A model generated the notes under the pieces. It did not search any database. It was not told the DNA's origin and saw only the letters and a program-made list of their open reading frames with translations. Positions 28,538 to 39,200 of a DNA stretch of 64,000 bases are shown piece by piece. Within the stretch, counting starts at the first letter, position 1. Each line of letters opens with the position of its first letter. Origin of the DNA: Mikania micrantha (Eukaryota > Streptophyta > Magnoliopsida > Asterales > Asteraceae); assembly GCA_009363875.1 (NCBI GenBank), contig CM018698.1, forward strand, positions 61,053,439-61,117,438. The letters run 5' to 3'. The position numbers and the translations under genes were made by a program.

Positions 28538-30931
28538 CGTCTCTCAACTCGGATTACAACTTCAGCCCGCTACAACTACCAGTAATCCTCCTCAGGTTTT
28601 TTACACAAACCGGTCTCGTGGTCGTGGAAATAGACGTGGCGGCGGACGCCAAGGTAACTACCATGTCAACAGCCACTCTCGGCCTCCAGTGGCTCACAAG
28701 AACCAGTTCAGTTGGGCTTCAAATCACAACATGGTCTATGGCACTTGCAACCGTTGTGGGATTGGTCACCTGCCTTCCCAGTGTCCGAATCGTGATCTTG
28801 CCACTATGAGGCCTCGTCAACCTTCTGCCAACTTTGCTGATTTTCGTTCCCAGGCCTCTACAAGTGCTTGGCTACCGGACACAGGATCTAGTAATCATGT
28901 TTCTCCCGATCTTGCAGGATTCGATAACTCGGAACCATACTTTGGTGAGGACAACCTCCATGTTGGCAATGGTAAGGGACTTCCTATTCTTCACATTGGT
29001 TCTACTCGTTTTTACTCACCCTCCACCACATTTTACCTCAAGAACATTCTACATGTTCCTGAAATTAAAACCAACCTTCTTTCTGTCCAAAAATTTTGTC
29101 AAGATAATCATGTTTTCTTTGAATTTCATGATTCCTTTTTTCTTGTGAAGGACAAGTCTACACACACTATCCTCCTCATGGGTCCAAGTAATGGTGGTCT
29201 TTACTCTTTTCTCCTTCCAAAAGATCGCCCCATCAAGAAAGTTGCTTTTTCCACCTCTCGTGCTTCTTCAACAGTCTGGCATCAACGCTTGGGACATCCA
29301 CATCAACAATTATTCAATTCTATGCTTTCAAAATATTGTTTACCTATTTCTAGTAATAAGTCTATTTCTCATTGTAATGCATGTTCTATTGGAAAATCAT
29401 CTAAACTTCATTTGTTTCCTTCAATTTATAAAAGTTCTCATGTTTTGGATCTTATTTATTATGATGTGTGGGGCCCTGCGCCTGTTCCTTCATTTGATGG
29501 CCATCTTTATTTCTTGTTATGTGTTGACAATTTTACTCGGTTTATGTGGATTTTCCCTTTAAAACAAAAATCAGACGTCTTTGACCTGTTTTCTAGGTTC
29601 ATTGTCATGGCTGAACGTCAATTTAAGACAAAACTTAAGGCTGTCCAAACTGATGGTGGAGGTGAATTCCGCAAGCTCACCCCTCATCTCTCTTCTATGG
29701 GCATTCAACACCGTTTCTCGTGCCCACATACGAGTGAGCAAAACGGTGTAGTTGAACGTCGTCAACGTCACGTGGTTGAAACCGGCCTCACTCTTTTAGC
29801 ACAATCTCATGTTCCCCAACGCTTCTGGCATTTCGCTTTTGACACTGCCGTGTATCTCATCAACTGTATGCCTTCTCGCAACAACTCCAATACCTCTCCG
29901 TTTGAGCTTCTTTTTCACCATAAACCAGACTTCTCCTTCTTACGTGTGTTTGGCAGTCAATGCTATCCGCACCTTCGTGCTTACAACTGCCACAAAATGG
30001 ATTTTCGCTCAATCTCTTGTGTTTTCCTCGGGTATAGCACAGCTCATCATGGTTATCGGTGCTTTGACCCCATCTCCGATCGCCTTTATCTTGCTCGCCA
30101 TGTCCGCTTCAATGAGTCTTCTTTTCCCTTTGCATCCATAACTTCACCAGTTTCTACAATACCATCTTCTGCCTCTCCTTATGTCTCATCTTATCCATCT
30201 TTCCATTCCCACCCTGAACCAACAGTTTCACCCCCACCACCCGCACCAATACAACCATCTGCCTCTAACTCTCCACCTACTTCTACTCACTCTTCTTCAT
30301 CCGTAACACCACCTTCTCCACATCCTACATCCTCCACAGCACCACCTCCACGCACCCGCCCTCCTAACCTTCGACCTAACCCCAAACGAGTCACTCCATT
30401 TAACAAATCCTCCTTTCACACAACTTCCCTCCATACCCCTACCGAGCCCACGTCCTTTACACATGCCAACAACGATCCTCACTGGCAACAAGCCATGGCA
30501 ACCGAGTATTCAGCCCTTATGAGAAATGGTACGTGGTCTCTCGTTCCTCGTGTTCCGGGTGCCAACCTTGTGGATTGTAAATGGGTTTATAAACTCAAGA
30601 GAGATCAAACCGGTGCTATCACACGTCACAAAGCTCGCCTTGTTGCGAAAGGTTTCCATCAACAACCTGGCATTGACTACATGGAGACTTTTAGCCTTGT
30701 CGTTAAATCAACGACTATTCGTGTTGTTCTTTCTCTTGCGGTCACACAACGCTGGTCTCTTCGACAATTGGATGTTCAAAATGCCTCTCTCCATGGGGAC
30801 CTCAAAGAAACTGTTTACATGACCCAACCTCAGGGTTTTGTTGACCCTACGCAACCGGATCATGTTTGCCTTCTACACAAGTCTTTGTATGGTCTTAAAC
30901 AGGCACCACGGGCTTGGTTTGACAGACTCAC
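28538..30931 (+). CDS. Copia C zinc knuckle, protease, integrase and RT start
   Basis: Open from about 28538; the first ATG is at 28689 (753 residues to 30950). Order: RGRGNRRGGGRQG; knuckle CNRCGIGHLPSQC; protease WLPDTGSSNHVS; HHCC domain with VWHQRLGHPHQQLF; integrase core with SFDGHLYFLLCVDNFTRFMW, TDGGGEFRKL and HTSEQNGVVE; proline/serine-rich linker; RT with VDCKWVYKLKRDQTGAITRH and LDVQNASLHGDLKETVYM. At 30932, inside RAWFDRL, the nested Copia E begins and truncates the frame. The RT continues at 32233. Apart from that insertion the pol frame is intact. Confidence 0.9.
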
Positions 30932-32232
30932 TATTAGTCATATTAAATAGTTCATAAGTATCATAATTAGTCATATTAAATAGTTCATAAGTATCATAAT
31001 TAGTCATATTAAATAGTTCATAATTATCATAAATTATGTATTAATGTTGAGTCTGTTGGTCTTTCCTAAAGGCTTTACAGCTTCTAGATCTAAGCCTATA
31101 TATTCTCTTGTATTCTCACATTATAGTGAATCATAATAATACAAAGATTGTTACCATTTTATTACAACACAAGTACATTTAACTTGGTATCAGAGCAGGT
31201 TACGATCCTGGGACCTGTGGGTTATGGGCCCACCACGCTTCCGCTGCGCAATTGGTGACAGTCCACTTTTTGATAACCCGGTTAAGTATCGTCAAATTGT
31301 TGGCGCTCTTCAGTATGTTACACTCTCAAGACCTGACCTAGCCTTTGCTGTCAACAAAGTGTGTCAGTTTATGCACTCTCCTACTCAAAATCACTGGTCT
31401 GCCGTTAAACGCATCCTACGCTATCTTCAGGGCACTTCTGATTTTGGACTTTGGCTTCATCATAACTCGGGTTCACACCTTCAGGCTTACACGGATGCTT
31501 ATCTGCAAGCGTTCTCAGACTGGGCTGGGTGTCCGGATGACCGTCGATCCACCGGGGGATTTGCTATCTATCTTGGCAATAATCTCATTTCTTGGGCTGC
31601 TCGCAAACAAAAGACTGTATCTCGGTCATCTACAGAATCTGAGTACAAGGCTCTAGCTGACACTGTTGCCGAACTCACTTGGTTAGAAACTTTGCTACGA
31701 GAATTGTGTGTTCCAATGAATACTGCTCCTACACTATGGTGTGATAACCTAGGTGCTACATACATGTCAGCTAATCCGGTGTTTCATGCTAGAACAAAGC
31801 ATGTAGAGGTTGATTTTCACTTTGTTCGTGAGAAGGTTGCTCAGAAGAAACTTAATGTCCAGTTTATTTCTACTACGGATCAAATTGCTGATATCTTCAC
31901 AAAACCGCTGCCTTCACAACGATTTATACTTTTACGGTCCAAGCTACAGGTCGCTCCCCGACCTTAGCTTGCGGGGGAATATTAGTCATATTAAATAGTT
32001 CATAAGTATCATAATTAGTCATATTAAATAGTTCATAAGTATCATAATTAGTCATATTAAATAGTTCATAATTATCATAAATTATGTATTAATGTTGAGT
32101 CTGTTGGTCTTTCCTAAAGGCTTTACAGCTTCTAGATCTAAGCCTATATATTCTCTTGTATTCTCACATTATAGTGAATCATAATAATACAAAGATTATT
32201 ACCATTTTATTACAACACAAGTACATTTAACT
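30932..32232 (+). mobile_element. Copia E, 1.3-kb deletion-derivative LTR element nested in Copia C
   Basis: LTRs of 253 bp at 30932-31184 and 31980-32232 differ at one base that I can see (AGATTGTTACC versus AGATTATTACC). Perfect target duplication CTCAC at 30927-30931 and 32233-32237; removing the element restores the RT frame DRLTKALL. LTRs begin TATTAGTCAT and end TTTAACT (TA...CT). Each LTR starts with three tandem 33-bp units (ATTAGTCATATTAAATAGTT and 13 more). Primer-binding site TGGTATCAGAGC at 31185; polypurine tract GCGGGGGAA at 31971. The inside is only about 800 bp, so gag, protease, integrase and most of RT are missing. It must have moved with proteins from another Copia. Confidence 0.93.
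31224..31967 (+). CDS. Copia E RT C-terminus and RNase H
   Basis: 247 residues. After a short leader unrelated to pol, it reads DNPVKYRQIVGALQYVTLSR and LRYLQGTSDFGLWLHH, then RNase H with DWAGCPDDRRSTGGFAIYLG and SRSSTESEYKALADTVAELT, and ends at DQIADIFTKPLPSQRF. The open frame is intact, unlike gag and pol of the surrounding elements, but lacks the YVDD polymerase site, so it could supply RNase H at most. Whether it is translated is unknown. Confidence 0.85.
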   Translation: MGPPRFRCAIGDSPLFDNPVKYRQIVGALQYVTLSRPDLAFAVNKVCQFMHSPTQNHWSAVKRILRYLQGTSDFGLWLHHNSGSHLQAYTDAYLQAFSDWAGCPDDRRSTGGFAIYLGNNLISWAARKQKTVSRSSTESEYKALADTVAELTWLETLLRELCVPMNTAPTLWCDNLGATYMSANPVFHARTKHVEVDFHFVREKVAQKKLNVQFISTTDQIADIFTKPLPSQRFILLRSKLQVAPRP

Positions 32233-33310
32233 CTCACCAAGGCTCTTCTGGCCCTCGGCTTTCATGGCTCCAAAACCGATCCTTCACTTTTTATTTATTC
32301 TCGGCATGGTACGCTTTTGTACATGCTGGTCTATGTTGACGACATTATTGTCACAGGAAACAATGCCTTGGAAATTGAAAAAGTTGTTCACAATCTTGGT
32401 CAAGCCTTTGCCATTCAAGACATGGGGTGCCTTATCATATTTTTTGGGTATTGAGATCACCCGCACAGGTCATGATATTATCTTATCGCAGCAAAAATAC
32501 ATCAACGACCTGCTTGCTCGTGCTGGCATGTCAGATGCCAAACCGGTTCCTTCTCCTATGTCCACGTCTGCCAATTTATCTCTTGGCGACAGTGCTCTTG
32601 CTGATCCGGTAAAATATCGTCAGATGGTTGGTGCGTTACAATATGCCACCCTATCACGACCAGATATCGCCTTTGCAGTCAATAAAGTATGCCAGTTTAT
32701 GCATTCTCCAATTGAAAACCATTGGTCAGCCGTCAAACGTATTCTTCGGTACCTTTGGGGGACAGCTAATCAGGGTCTCTTGCTATCTCATCAATCCTCC
32801 CCTCATCTTCATGCATATACTGATGTGTGCTTTAACTCCTTGACTGCTTTTTCCGATGCTGATTGGGCCGGTTGCCCAGATGACCGTCGATCCACAGGGG
32901 GATTTGCTATATATTTGGGATCCAACTTAGTATCATGGGATGCCAGGAAACAACGCACTATATCTCGGTCATCTACAGAGTCAGAATACAAGGCTTTAGC
33001 AGACACGGTGGCTGAATTGACTTGGTTAGAGACACTTTTACATGAACTTCATGTCCAGACACGATCAATACCAATCTTGTGGTGTGATAACCTTGGTGCA
33101 ACATATTTATCAACAAATCCTGTATTTCATGCTCGCACTAAACATGTTGAAGTTGATTTTCACTTCGTTAGAGAAAAAGTTGCAAGGGGATGCTTGTCAG
33201 TTCAGTTTATATCTACGGATGACCAGATTGCTGATGTCTTCACGAAACCTCTTTCAACTGATCGGTTTACTAAACTAAAGTCCAAACTACAGGTCGCTTC
33301 CCGGCCTTAG
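32233..33310 (+). CDS. Copia C RT catalytic part and RNase H
   Basis: Continuation of Copia C pol after the nested element. It opens with LTKALLALGFHGSKTDPSLF, has the catalytic YVDDIIVTGN, FLGIEITRTGHDIILSQQKY, the VGALQYATLSRPDIAF block, RNase H with DADWAGCPDDRRSTGGFAIY and STESEYKALADTVAELTWLE, and ends at ADVFTKPLSTDRF followed by the polypurine tract. A one-base difference may exist around 32340-32400, because the visible frames differ on either side of YVDD. Read together with 28538-30931 it forms a complete Copia pol. Confidence 0.87.
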
Positions 33311-33811
33311 CTTGAGGGGGGATATTAGACAACTAATATACATTTACTTATAGTATAGGGATTATTTGTGTAAATCTATTTTTCTATATATTCCTTCCTT
33401 GTAATCGTTTCCTAATGATATAATACAACAATTATCATGATTATTAATGTGTGTGTGTATGTATGTATAATATGTATATGGGTACCAAAGGTTCCTGGGC
33501 AAAAAAATGAGTGAAATTATATATCAATTACTATATTGATTTTGTGAGTATGTGTATTTCTTACTAGTGTTGTAATTGTCCATAGTTTTGAGGGTTAGAA
33601 TTGTAAGTAAGTGTAACTAACAAAAGTTAGTTACTAATCAGTCATGTACTTATAACGAGATTAACAGAATTGAAAGATTAGCTTGGTCATAAGCAATTTC
33701 TCTTTTCTCTCAAATTAGTTCTCTTAATTGTGTCTGTAACATTGGTATCAGAGCTTGATGCTCTTCCTGGTGACCATCGCTCCGATATTACAGTTCTGAT
33801 ATTCATTTCAA

Positions 33812-34681
33812 ATGGCGACAAATACAAGGAATCAAGAAATGGAGAAAATGGTGAAGGATCATGATCGTACGTTGCAGCAGCTTAATGTGTCATTGGAAGA
33901 AATTCGATCATTCAGTGATTCAATTAAGACTACCATGGATGATTTAGTTCGCACGATTCAAGTGATGTCTTCACAATTCAATAATGCAAACGGTACAGGC
34001 AATGTAAATGGATCTACAGGTCGACACGAAATTCATGACGATCTGAGATATGGAAGATTTAATAGCCTGTAAATTGGAGTTCCCTAAATTCGATGGAGAA
34101 GATGTAGATGGATGGATTTACAAAGTGGAGCATTTTTTCTTAGTTGATGAAACTCCCGAAGCTGCGAAGTTACGAATTGCAGTGATTCATTTGGAAGGCA
34201 CCAAGGCCATTTGAAAGCAAGAGGCGTTACCATCAATGATTTAGCTTGGAGAGATTATAAGCAACTGATTGTCAACAGATTTGCGGATTCCTTTAATGAA
34301 AATGCAATGGAGGAATTGATTTCAATTGCACAAGTTGGAGAACGGAAGGAGTATTGTGATCAATTTGATGCATTACTTAATAAGGTAACGATTACTGAGG
34401 CTTATGCTATCTGTATTTTCATTCATGGCTTAAAACCTGAGATTGGAGGTGTTTTAAGAATGTTTAAACCTCAAACTTTGAAAGAAGTATATTCTTTAGC
34501 TAGAATTCAGAACTCAACAGTGACTAAGAAACCATTGCATGATTCATCAGTCAGTTCTGGATTTGCTAATTCAAAACCATATGTAGCAACGAATAGAATT
34601 AGTACTAAAACTAATTCTCATAAGAGATTGACAACTAAAGAAATGGATGAGAAGAGGACAAAAGGGGAGTGTTTCCGGTGA
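33812..34681 (+). pseudogene. gypsy 2 gag
   Basis: Begins MATNTRNQEMEKMVKDHDRT with a coiled-coil-like start. A stop follows at 34072, and the frame then changes to LEFPKFDGEDVDGWIYKVEH and PEAAKLRIAVIHLEGTKA. It changes again at 34211 to RDYKQLIVNRFADSFNENAM, then CIFIHGLKPEIGGVLRMFKP. It ends at GECFR; the zinc knuckle that should follow (GHKCPNK at about 34700) is out of frame after a TGA. Gag would form the particle. At least three lesions. Confidence 0.82.
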
Positions 34682-34689
34682 TCAAAAAA

Positions 34690-36766
34690 GTTTACTCCTG
34701 GTCACAAATGTCCTAACAAACAAGTTTTTGTAATTGAAGTTGATAATACCAAAGAGGAGCAAAGTAATGAAGTAACAGATGAAGAGGTTTTATGTGAACC
34801 CCATATATCTTTGCATGCAATTACAGGAGTTCCTTCATTTTCTACAATGAAAATCACAGGGATGGTGGGTACTAAGAGGCTGCATATTTTGGTGGATTCG
34901 GGTTCCACTCATAATTTTTTAGATGAAAGTCTTACGCTTAAAATGAAATGCCCGTTTAAGGAAGTTGCTGCTATGAAAATCACCATTGCGGATGGCAGTC
35001 AGTTGTCCTGTGTTAAGGTTTGTCATAATTTTCAATGGATTATGCAGAGTACATGGTTTAAGGCTGATGTACTATTAATTCCATTACAAAATTATGATAT
35101 GGTGTTGGGTGTACAATGGTTACAAACCTTAAGTGATATTGTATGGAATTTTCAGTCTTTAACCATGAAATTTATGGTGGGTGACATAATTTTTGAATTG
35201 AAAGGAGCAGAGTCTAGTAAGATGTCTTTGTGTTCAATGGAAAAAATGGAAGTGTTGTTGATAAATGAAGGGGTTATTGCACAAGCACAAATGTTTAGTA
35301 TGCAAATAGAGGGGGATAATAAATTTCAACATGAAACTCAGGTTAAGGAAGTTCCATTTAATTCTTCTATTGTGGAATTACTTACTAAGTTTGAAGATGT
35401 GTTTGCTGAATTGAAGGGTCTTCCTCCAAGTAGACCATGTGATCACAGAATTTTTCTTAAGGATAATTCCATTACCATTAATCAAAGGGCCTATAGATAT
35501 CCTGTATTCCAAAAAGATATTATTGAAAAACTTACTGATGAAATGTTGCAATATGGGATAATTAGGGAAAGTTGTAGTTCTTTTGCTTCACCTGTGGTTA
35601 AAAAGAAGGATGGATCATAGAGGTTTTGTGTGGATTACAGGAAACTTAATGAAGCTACTGTAAAAAATAGATATCCAATTCCTTTGATTGAGGAACTATT
35701 GGATGAGTTGGGAAGAGCCACTGTGTTTTCAAAGTTGGACCTTAGATCTGGTTACCATCAAATAAGAATGCATACGGAAGATATTGATAAAACAACTTTT
35801 CGAACTCATAAGGATTATTTGAGTTTGTAGTTTTACTATTCGGATTGACCAATGCCCTGGCTACTTTTCAGTCATTAATGAATGCTACATTTAAGAATTT
35901 GATTCGAAAGAAAGTTCTTATATTTTTTGATGACATTTTAGTTTACAGTCCGGATATGGCAGCTCATTTGTTGGATCTGAGAGAAGTACTTTCTATCATG
36001 AGGTGTAATAAATTGATGGCTAAACGTTCTAAATGTACATTTGGAGGATCTCAGGTGGAGTATTTGGGCCATTTAATTTCACAACAAGGGGTCTCAACTG
36101 ATGCTAAGAAGATTGAAGCTGTAGTTCAATGGCCTATTCCACAAAATCTTAAACAATTAAGGGGTTTTCTTGGGCTTGCTGGATACTATAGACGACTTAT
36201 ACAATCCTTTGGATCAATTGCTAAACCATTAACTGAATTGTTAGAGAAAGACTCTTTTTTATGGTCAGAAGCAGCTCAAGTGGCATTTGAGACCTTGAAA
36301 CAAGCCTTAAGTTCTGCTCCCGTATTAGCTCTTCCTGATTTTACAAAACCTTTTGTAGTCGAAACAGATGCATCTTCTAAAGGTTTAGGAGCTGTACTAA
36401 TACAAGATCATCATCCTATTGCCTATATTAGTAAGGCTCTATCTACTAAACAGTTAATGCTATCTGTTTATGAAAGAGTTGCTTGCTATACTCATGTCAA
36501 TTAAACAATGGCATCATTATTTGTCTCTAAATCATTTTGTTATTAAGACTCATCAGAGGAGTTTAAAGCACCTTATGGATCAGGCAGTTACAACGCCCCT
36601 ACAACATTCATGGTTGGCAAAAATGCAGGGATATTCGTATGAAATTGTTTACAAAAAAGGAGTAGATAATGTTGCTGCAGATGCTTTATCAAGGATACCA
36701 GGTTCAGCCTTATTTCAGTTGACACTTTCTTCTATTCAACCATTGTTGTTAGAGCGTGTGCCTTAG
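34690..36766 (+). pseudogene. gypsy 2 protease, reverse transcriptase, RNase H
   Basis: Protease with LHILVDSGSTHNFLDE at about 34885. RT start with SSFASPVVKKKDGS followed by a TAG where tryptophan is expected (35618), then FCVDYRKLNEATVKNRYPIP and VFSKLDLRSGYHQIRM. After a frameshift at about 35815, LTNALATFQSLMN, the catalytic FFDDILVYSPD, and RGFLGLAGYYRRLIQSFG. RNase H with VVETDASSKGLGAVLIQD, then another shift near 36470 and GVDNVAADALSRIPG. Lesions are few in number and the domains are complete, so the element was probably intact when it inserted. Confidence 0.87.
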
Positions 36767-38126
36767 TTATGTGCAAGATCCAAATTTGAACAATATCAAG
36801 GTGTCTTTACAGCAAGGGCAACAAGACAAACATTTTTCGTGGATGGTCAATTATTAAGAAGAAAGAATAGGGTTTGTGTGGGCAATGACTCGCAGCTGAG
36901 AACTGATATTATGACATTTTGTCATTCATCACCAACTGGAGGCCATTCAGGAATTTATCCTACAATTCAACGGGTTAAATCCTTGTTTTATTGGAAAGAC
37001 CTTTCAAAACATATTAGATTCTTTGTTAAAAATTGTGATGTGTGTCAAAGATCTAAATATGAGACAGTTGCTTCTCCAGGATTGTTGGAGCCTCTTCCTG
37101 TTCCTTGATCCCTTTTCACTGACATTACTATGGATTTTATCACGGGGTTGCCTATGTCTCAAAATAAAGATACTATTTTTGTGGTGGTGGATCATCTCAC
37201 TAAGTTTGCTCATTTTATGGCACTCAAGCATCCATATACAGCCAAGCAAGTAGCTCAAGTTTTAATGGATAATATTTTTAAAATGCATGGTTGTCCTTCA
37301 TCTATAGTGTCTGACCGAGATCCTATTTTCTTAAGTCGTTTTTGGAAAGGGCTAATGCAATTACAAGGGATTACTTTGAACATGTCATCTGCTTACCACC
37401 CACAGTCGGATGGTCAAACTGAGGTGCTGAATAGATGCTTGGAAACGTATCTTCGTTGTATGACATTGGGAGTTCCACAATCGTGGGATAAATGGCTTTC
37501 TATGGCTCAGTATTGCTATAATACTACATGGCACTCTTCTATAAGGATGACACCATATCAAGCTCTATATGGTGTTGTGCCTTCTTTGCCAAATCCTTTG
37601 CTGCCAAGACCATCTAATATCGCCTCAGTTCAAGAATTCTTACAAGAAAGGCAACAACTTATGGGAATTTTGAAATATTCTTATAAAGAGCTCGTAATAG
37701 AATGAAACAACAGGCAGATCAACATCGTTCTGATCGGCAATTTGAAGTGGGTGATTTGGTTTATTTGAAACTTCATCCTTATGTTCAGAAGTCTCTTCGT
37801 AATCATAGATATTCAAAGTTGAGTCCTCGTTATTGTGGACCCTTTAAGATTCTTAAGAAAATTGGGAATGTGGCGTATCATTTGGAATTACCTCAACAGG
37901 CTCAGATTCATCCAGTTTTCCATGTTTCTTTGCTTAAACAGGACCCTTTTTTGATTGGAATGCTCCTAAGTGGGAACCTTTAGCTATTGTGGATCGTAAA
38001 TTGGCTAAAAACGGTAATGTGGCTGTGGTCAAGTTTTTAGTGCATTGGAAGGATCAGGCGGTGGAGGATGCTTCCTGGGAAGATGCTTCGGATTTTCAAC
38101 TTCGTTTTCCAGATTTTCCCATCTAA
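36767..38126 (+). pseudogene. gypsy 2 integrase and chromodomain
   Basis: Zinc-finger part: HSSPTGGHSGIYPTIQRVKS, then CDVCQRSKYETVASPGLLEP. After a TGA at 37106 comes the core: MDFITGLPMSQNKDTIFVVV, SIVSDRDPIFLSRFWKGLMQ and AYHPQSDGQTEVLNRCLETY with the catalytic aspartates and glutamate. Then, in another frame from 37702, QFEVGDLVYLKLHPYVQKSL and HPVFHVSLLK, and finally the chromodomain WEPLAIVDRKLAKNGNVAVV, VHWKDQAVEDASWED, ending FPDFPI. Stops and shifts make it inactive. Confidence 0.87.
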
Positions 38127-38365
38127 TTCTTGAGGACAGGAATTTTTTTTAGAGGGGGAGTATTGTTACGTGTACTTTACTTTTCTTACTAGTTTTGTAA
38201 TTGTCCATAGTTTGAGGGTTAGAATTGTAAATAAGTGTAACTAACAATAGTTAGTTACTAATCAGTCATGTACCTATAACGAGATTAACATAAATGAAAG
38301 ATTAGCTTGGTCATAAACAATTTCTCTTTTCTCTCAAATTAGTTCTCTTAATTGTGTCTGTAACA

Positions 38366-38995
38366 GTTTGATACTAGCTAATATTGGTACATTTATTGAA
38401 AATATGTAAAACAAATACTGGTACTTGTTTTGATGTTTGGTGAACATCAGTTTGATATGGTTATGTCACTAGTGTTCGTTACAAAATTTTCATCCCTAAA
38501 TAATTGTCGAAGTACTTAAGTTTAATTAAAAATGTAAGTTTTCAAGTGTAAGTAGAAATTAATCATCATATTGAATTATGCTTTAATAATATTCATGAGT
38601 TAAACAAAAAAAAAAGATTGTTAAAAATAAAAGGGCATATATTAGGGTTAACTGTTAAGTGTTATTTGGTTATAGAAAATGAAGACTAAACGTTACGGGC
38701 CTAGATTGATAAAAGCCAATTTAATATCAATGTAATTTAAATAGTGAGTTGCCTGTGAAATCTAAAATTAGACTTAGGGACTGTTTGGTAGTATCATAGC
38801 CTCTTAATTGTTAAGGAATTATCTTAAAATTGAATGAACAAGGTTATTTCAATACTACTCCTGATAGGTTAAAAAGTTACCACGAGGGGCCCTCTTAATC
38901 GTTAAGGAATTATCTTAAATTTGAATGAATAAGGTTATTTCAATACTACTCCTGATAGGTTAAAAAGTTACCACAAGGTTTGAACCCATTGACAC
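38366..38995. repeat. intergenic DNA with an 88-bp tandem duplication
   Basis: From about 38802 to 38977 one unit of roughly 88 bp occurs twice. The unit starts CTCTTAATNGTTAAGGAATT, contains TATTTCAATACTACTCCTGA, and ends GTTAAAAAGTTACCAC. The first copy follows TTAGGGACTGTTTGGTAG, a typical MITE-like end, but no opposite end was found. The rest is AT-rich and shows nothing else. Confidence 0.6.
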
Positions 38996-39200
38996 TATCC
39001 AGCGTCTTCTCAAGCGTCGACAAAATCCCCCAATACATCGTCTTCGTCTCTACAATACCTTTTTGGATCAACAACCTCAGTCGCTTGTGCTCCTCCTCGC
39101 CTTGTGTAAATTGTAGAAACAAATGGGGATCTAGAACATCTGGATGAGTATCTTCCTCTAAATTAAACTCTAATCGATCTCTACGTGGTGCATAAGATTA
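38990..39200 (-). other. unrecognised coding-like segment
   Basis: About 70 codons are open on the minus strand, with ordinary codon use: RDRLEFNLEEDTHPDVLDPH, then LFLQFTQGEEEHKRLRLLIQ and KGIVETKTMYWGILSTLEKT. It has no start codon at the upstream side (a TAA lies just before) and no clear splice site was assigned. It may be an exon, a captured gene fragment or chance. I do not recognise the family. Confidence 0.3.

Larger units (their letters stand above)
27505..33446 (+). mobile_element. Copia C, LTR retrotransposon with 124-bp LTRs
   Basis: Plus-strand element, 5.94 kb including a 1.3-kb nested element. LTRs at 27505-27628 and 33323-33446 differ at two of 124 bases. They begin TATTAGACAAC and end CGATTATTA or TGATTATTA, again TA...TA. 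The primer-binding site TGGTATCACAGCC follows at 27629; the polypurine tract TTGAGGGGGGA precedes the 3' LTR. The flanking bases ATGTC and ATGTG match at four of five, a probable target duplication. It is closely related in gag and pol to Copia B on the other strand. It inserted just downstream of the coiled-coil gene. Confidence 0.9.
33545..38365 (+). mobile_element. Ty3/gypsy chromovirus with 200-bp LTRs (gypsy 2)
   Basis: Plus-strand element of 4.8 kb. LTRs at 33545-33741 and 38164-38365 end CTGTAACA; the 3' copy begins TGTTACGTG. They are clearly related but differ by substitutions and small indels. The primer-binding site TTGGTATCAGAGC is at 33742, the polypurine tract AGAGGGGGAGTA at 38151. 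The flanks TTTTG and GTTTG suggest a degraded 5-bp duplication. Small size, very short LTRs and a C-terminal chromodomain fit the Reina-type group of chromoviruses. Several stops and frameshifts inactivate it. Confidence 0.87.

Noticed and set aside
30933..31031. Three regularly repeated 33-bp units that could be mistaken for a CRISPR-like array
   Set aside because: The units are directly adjacent without spacers, lie at the start of an LTR and occur identically in the second LTR.
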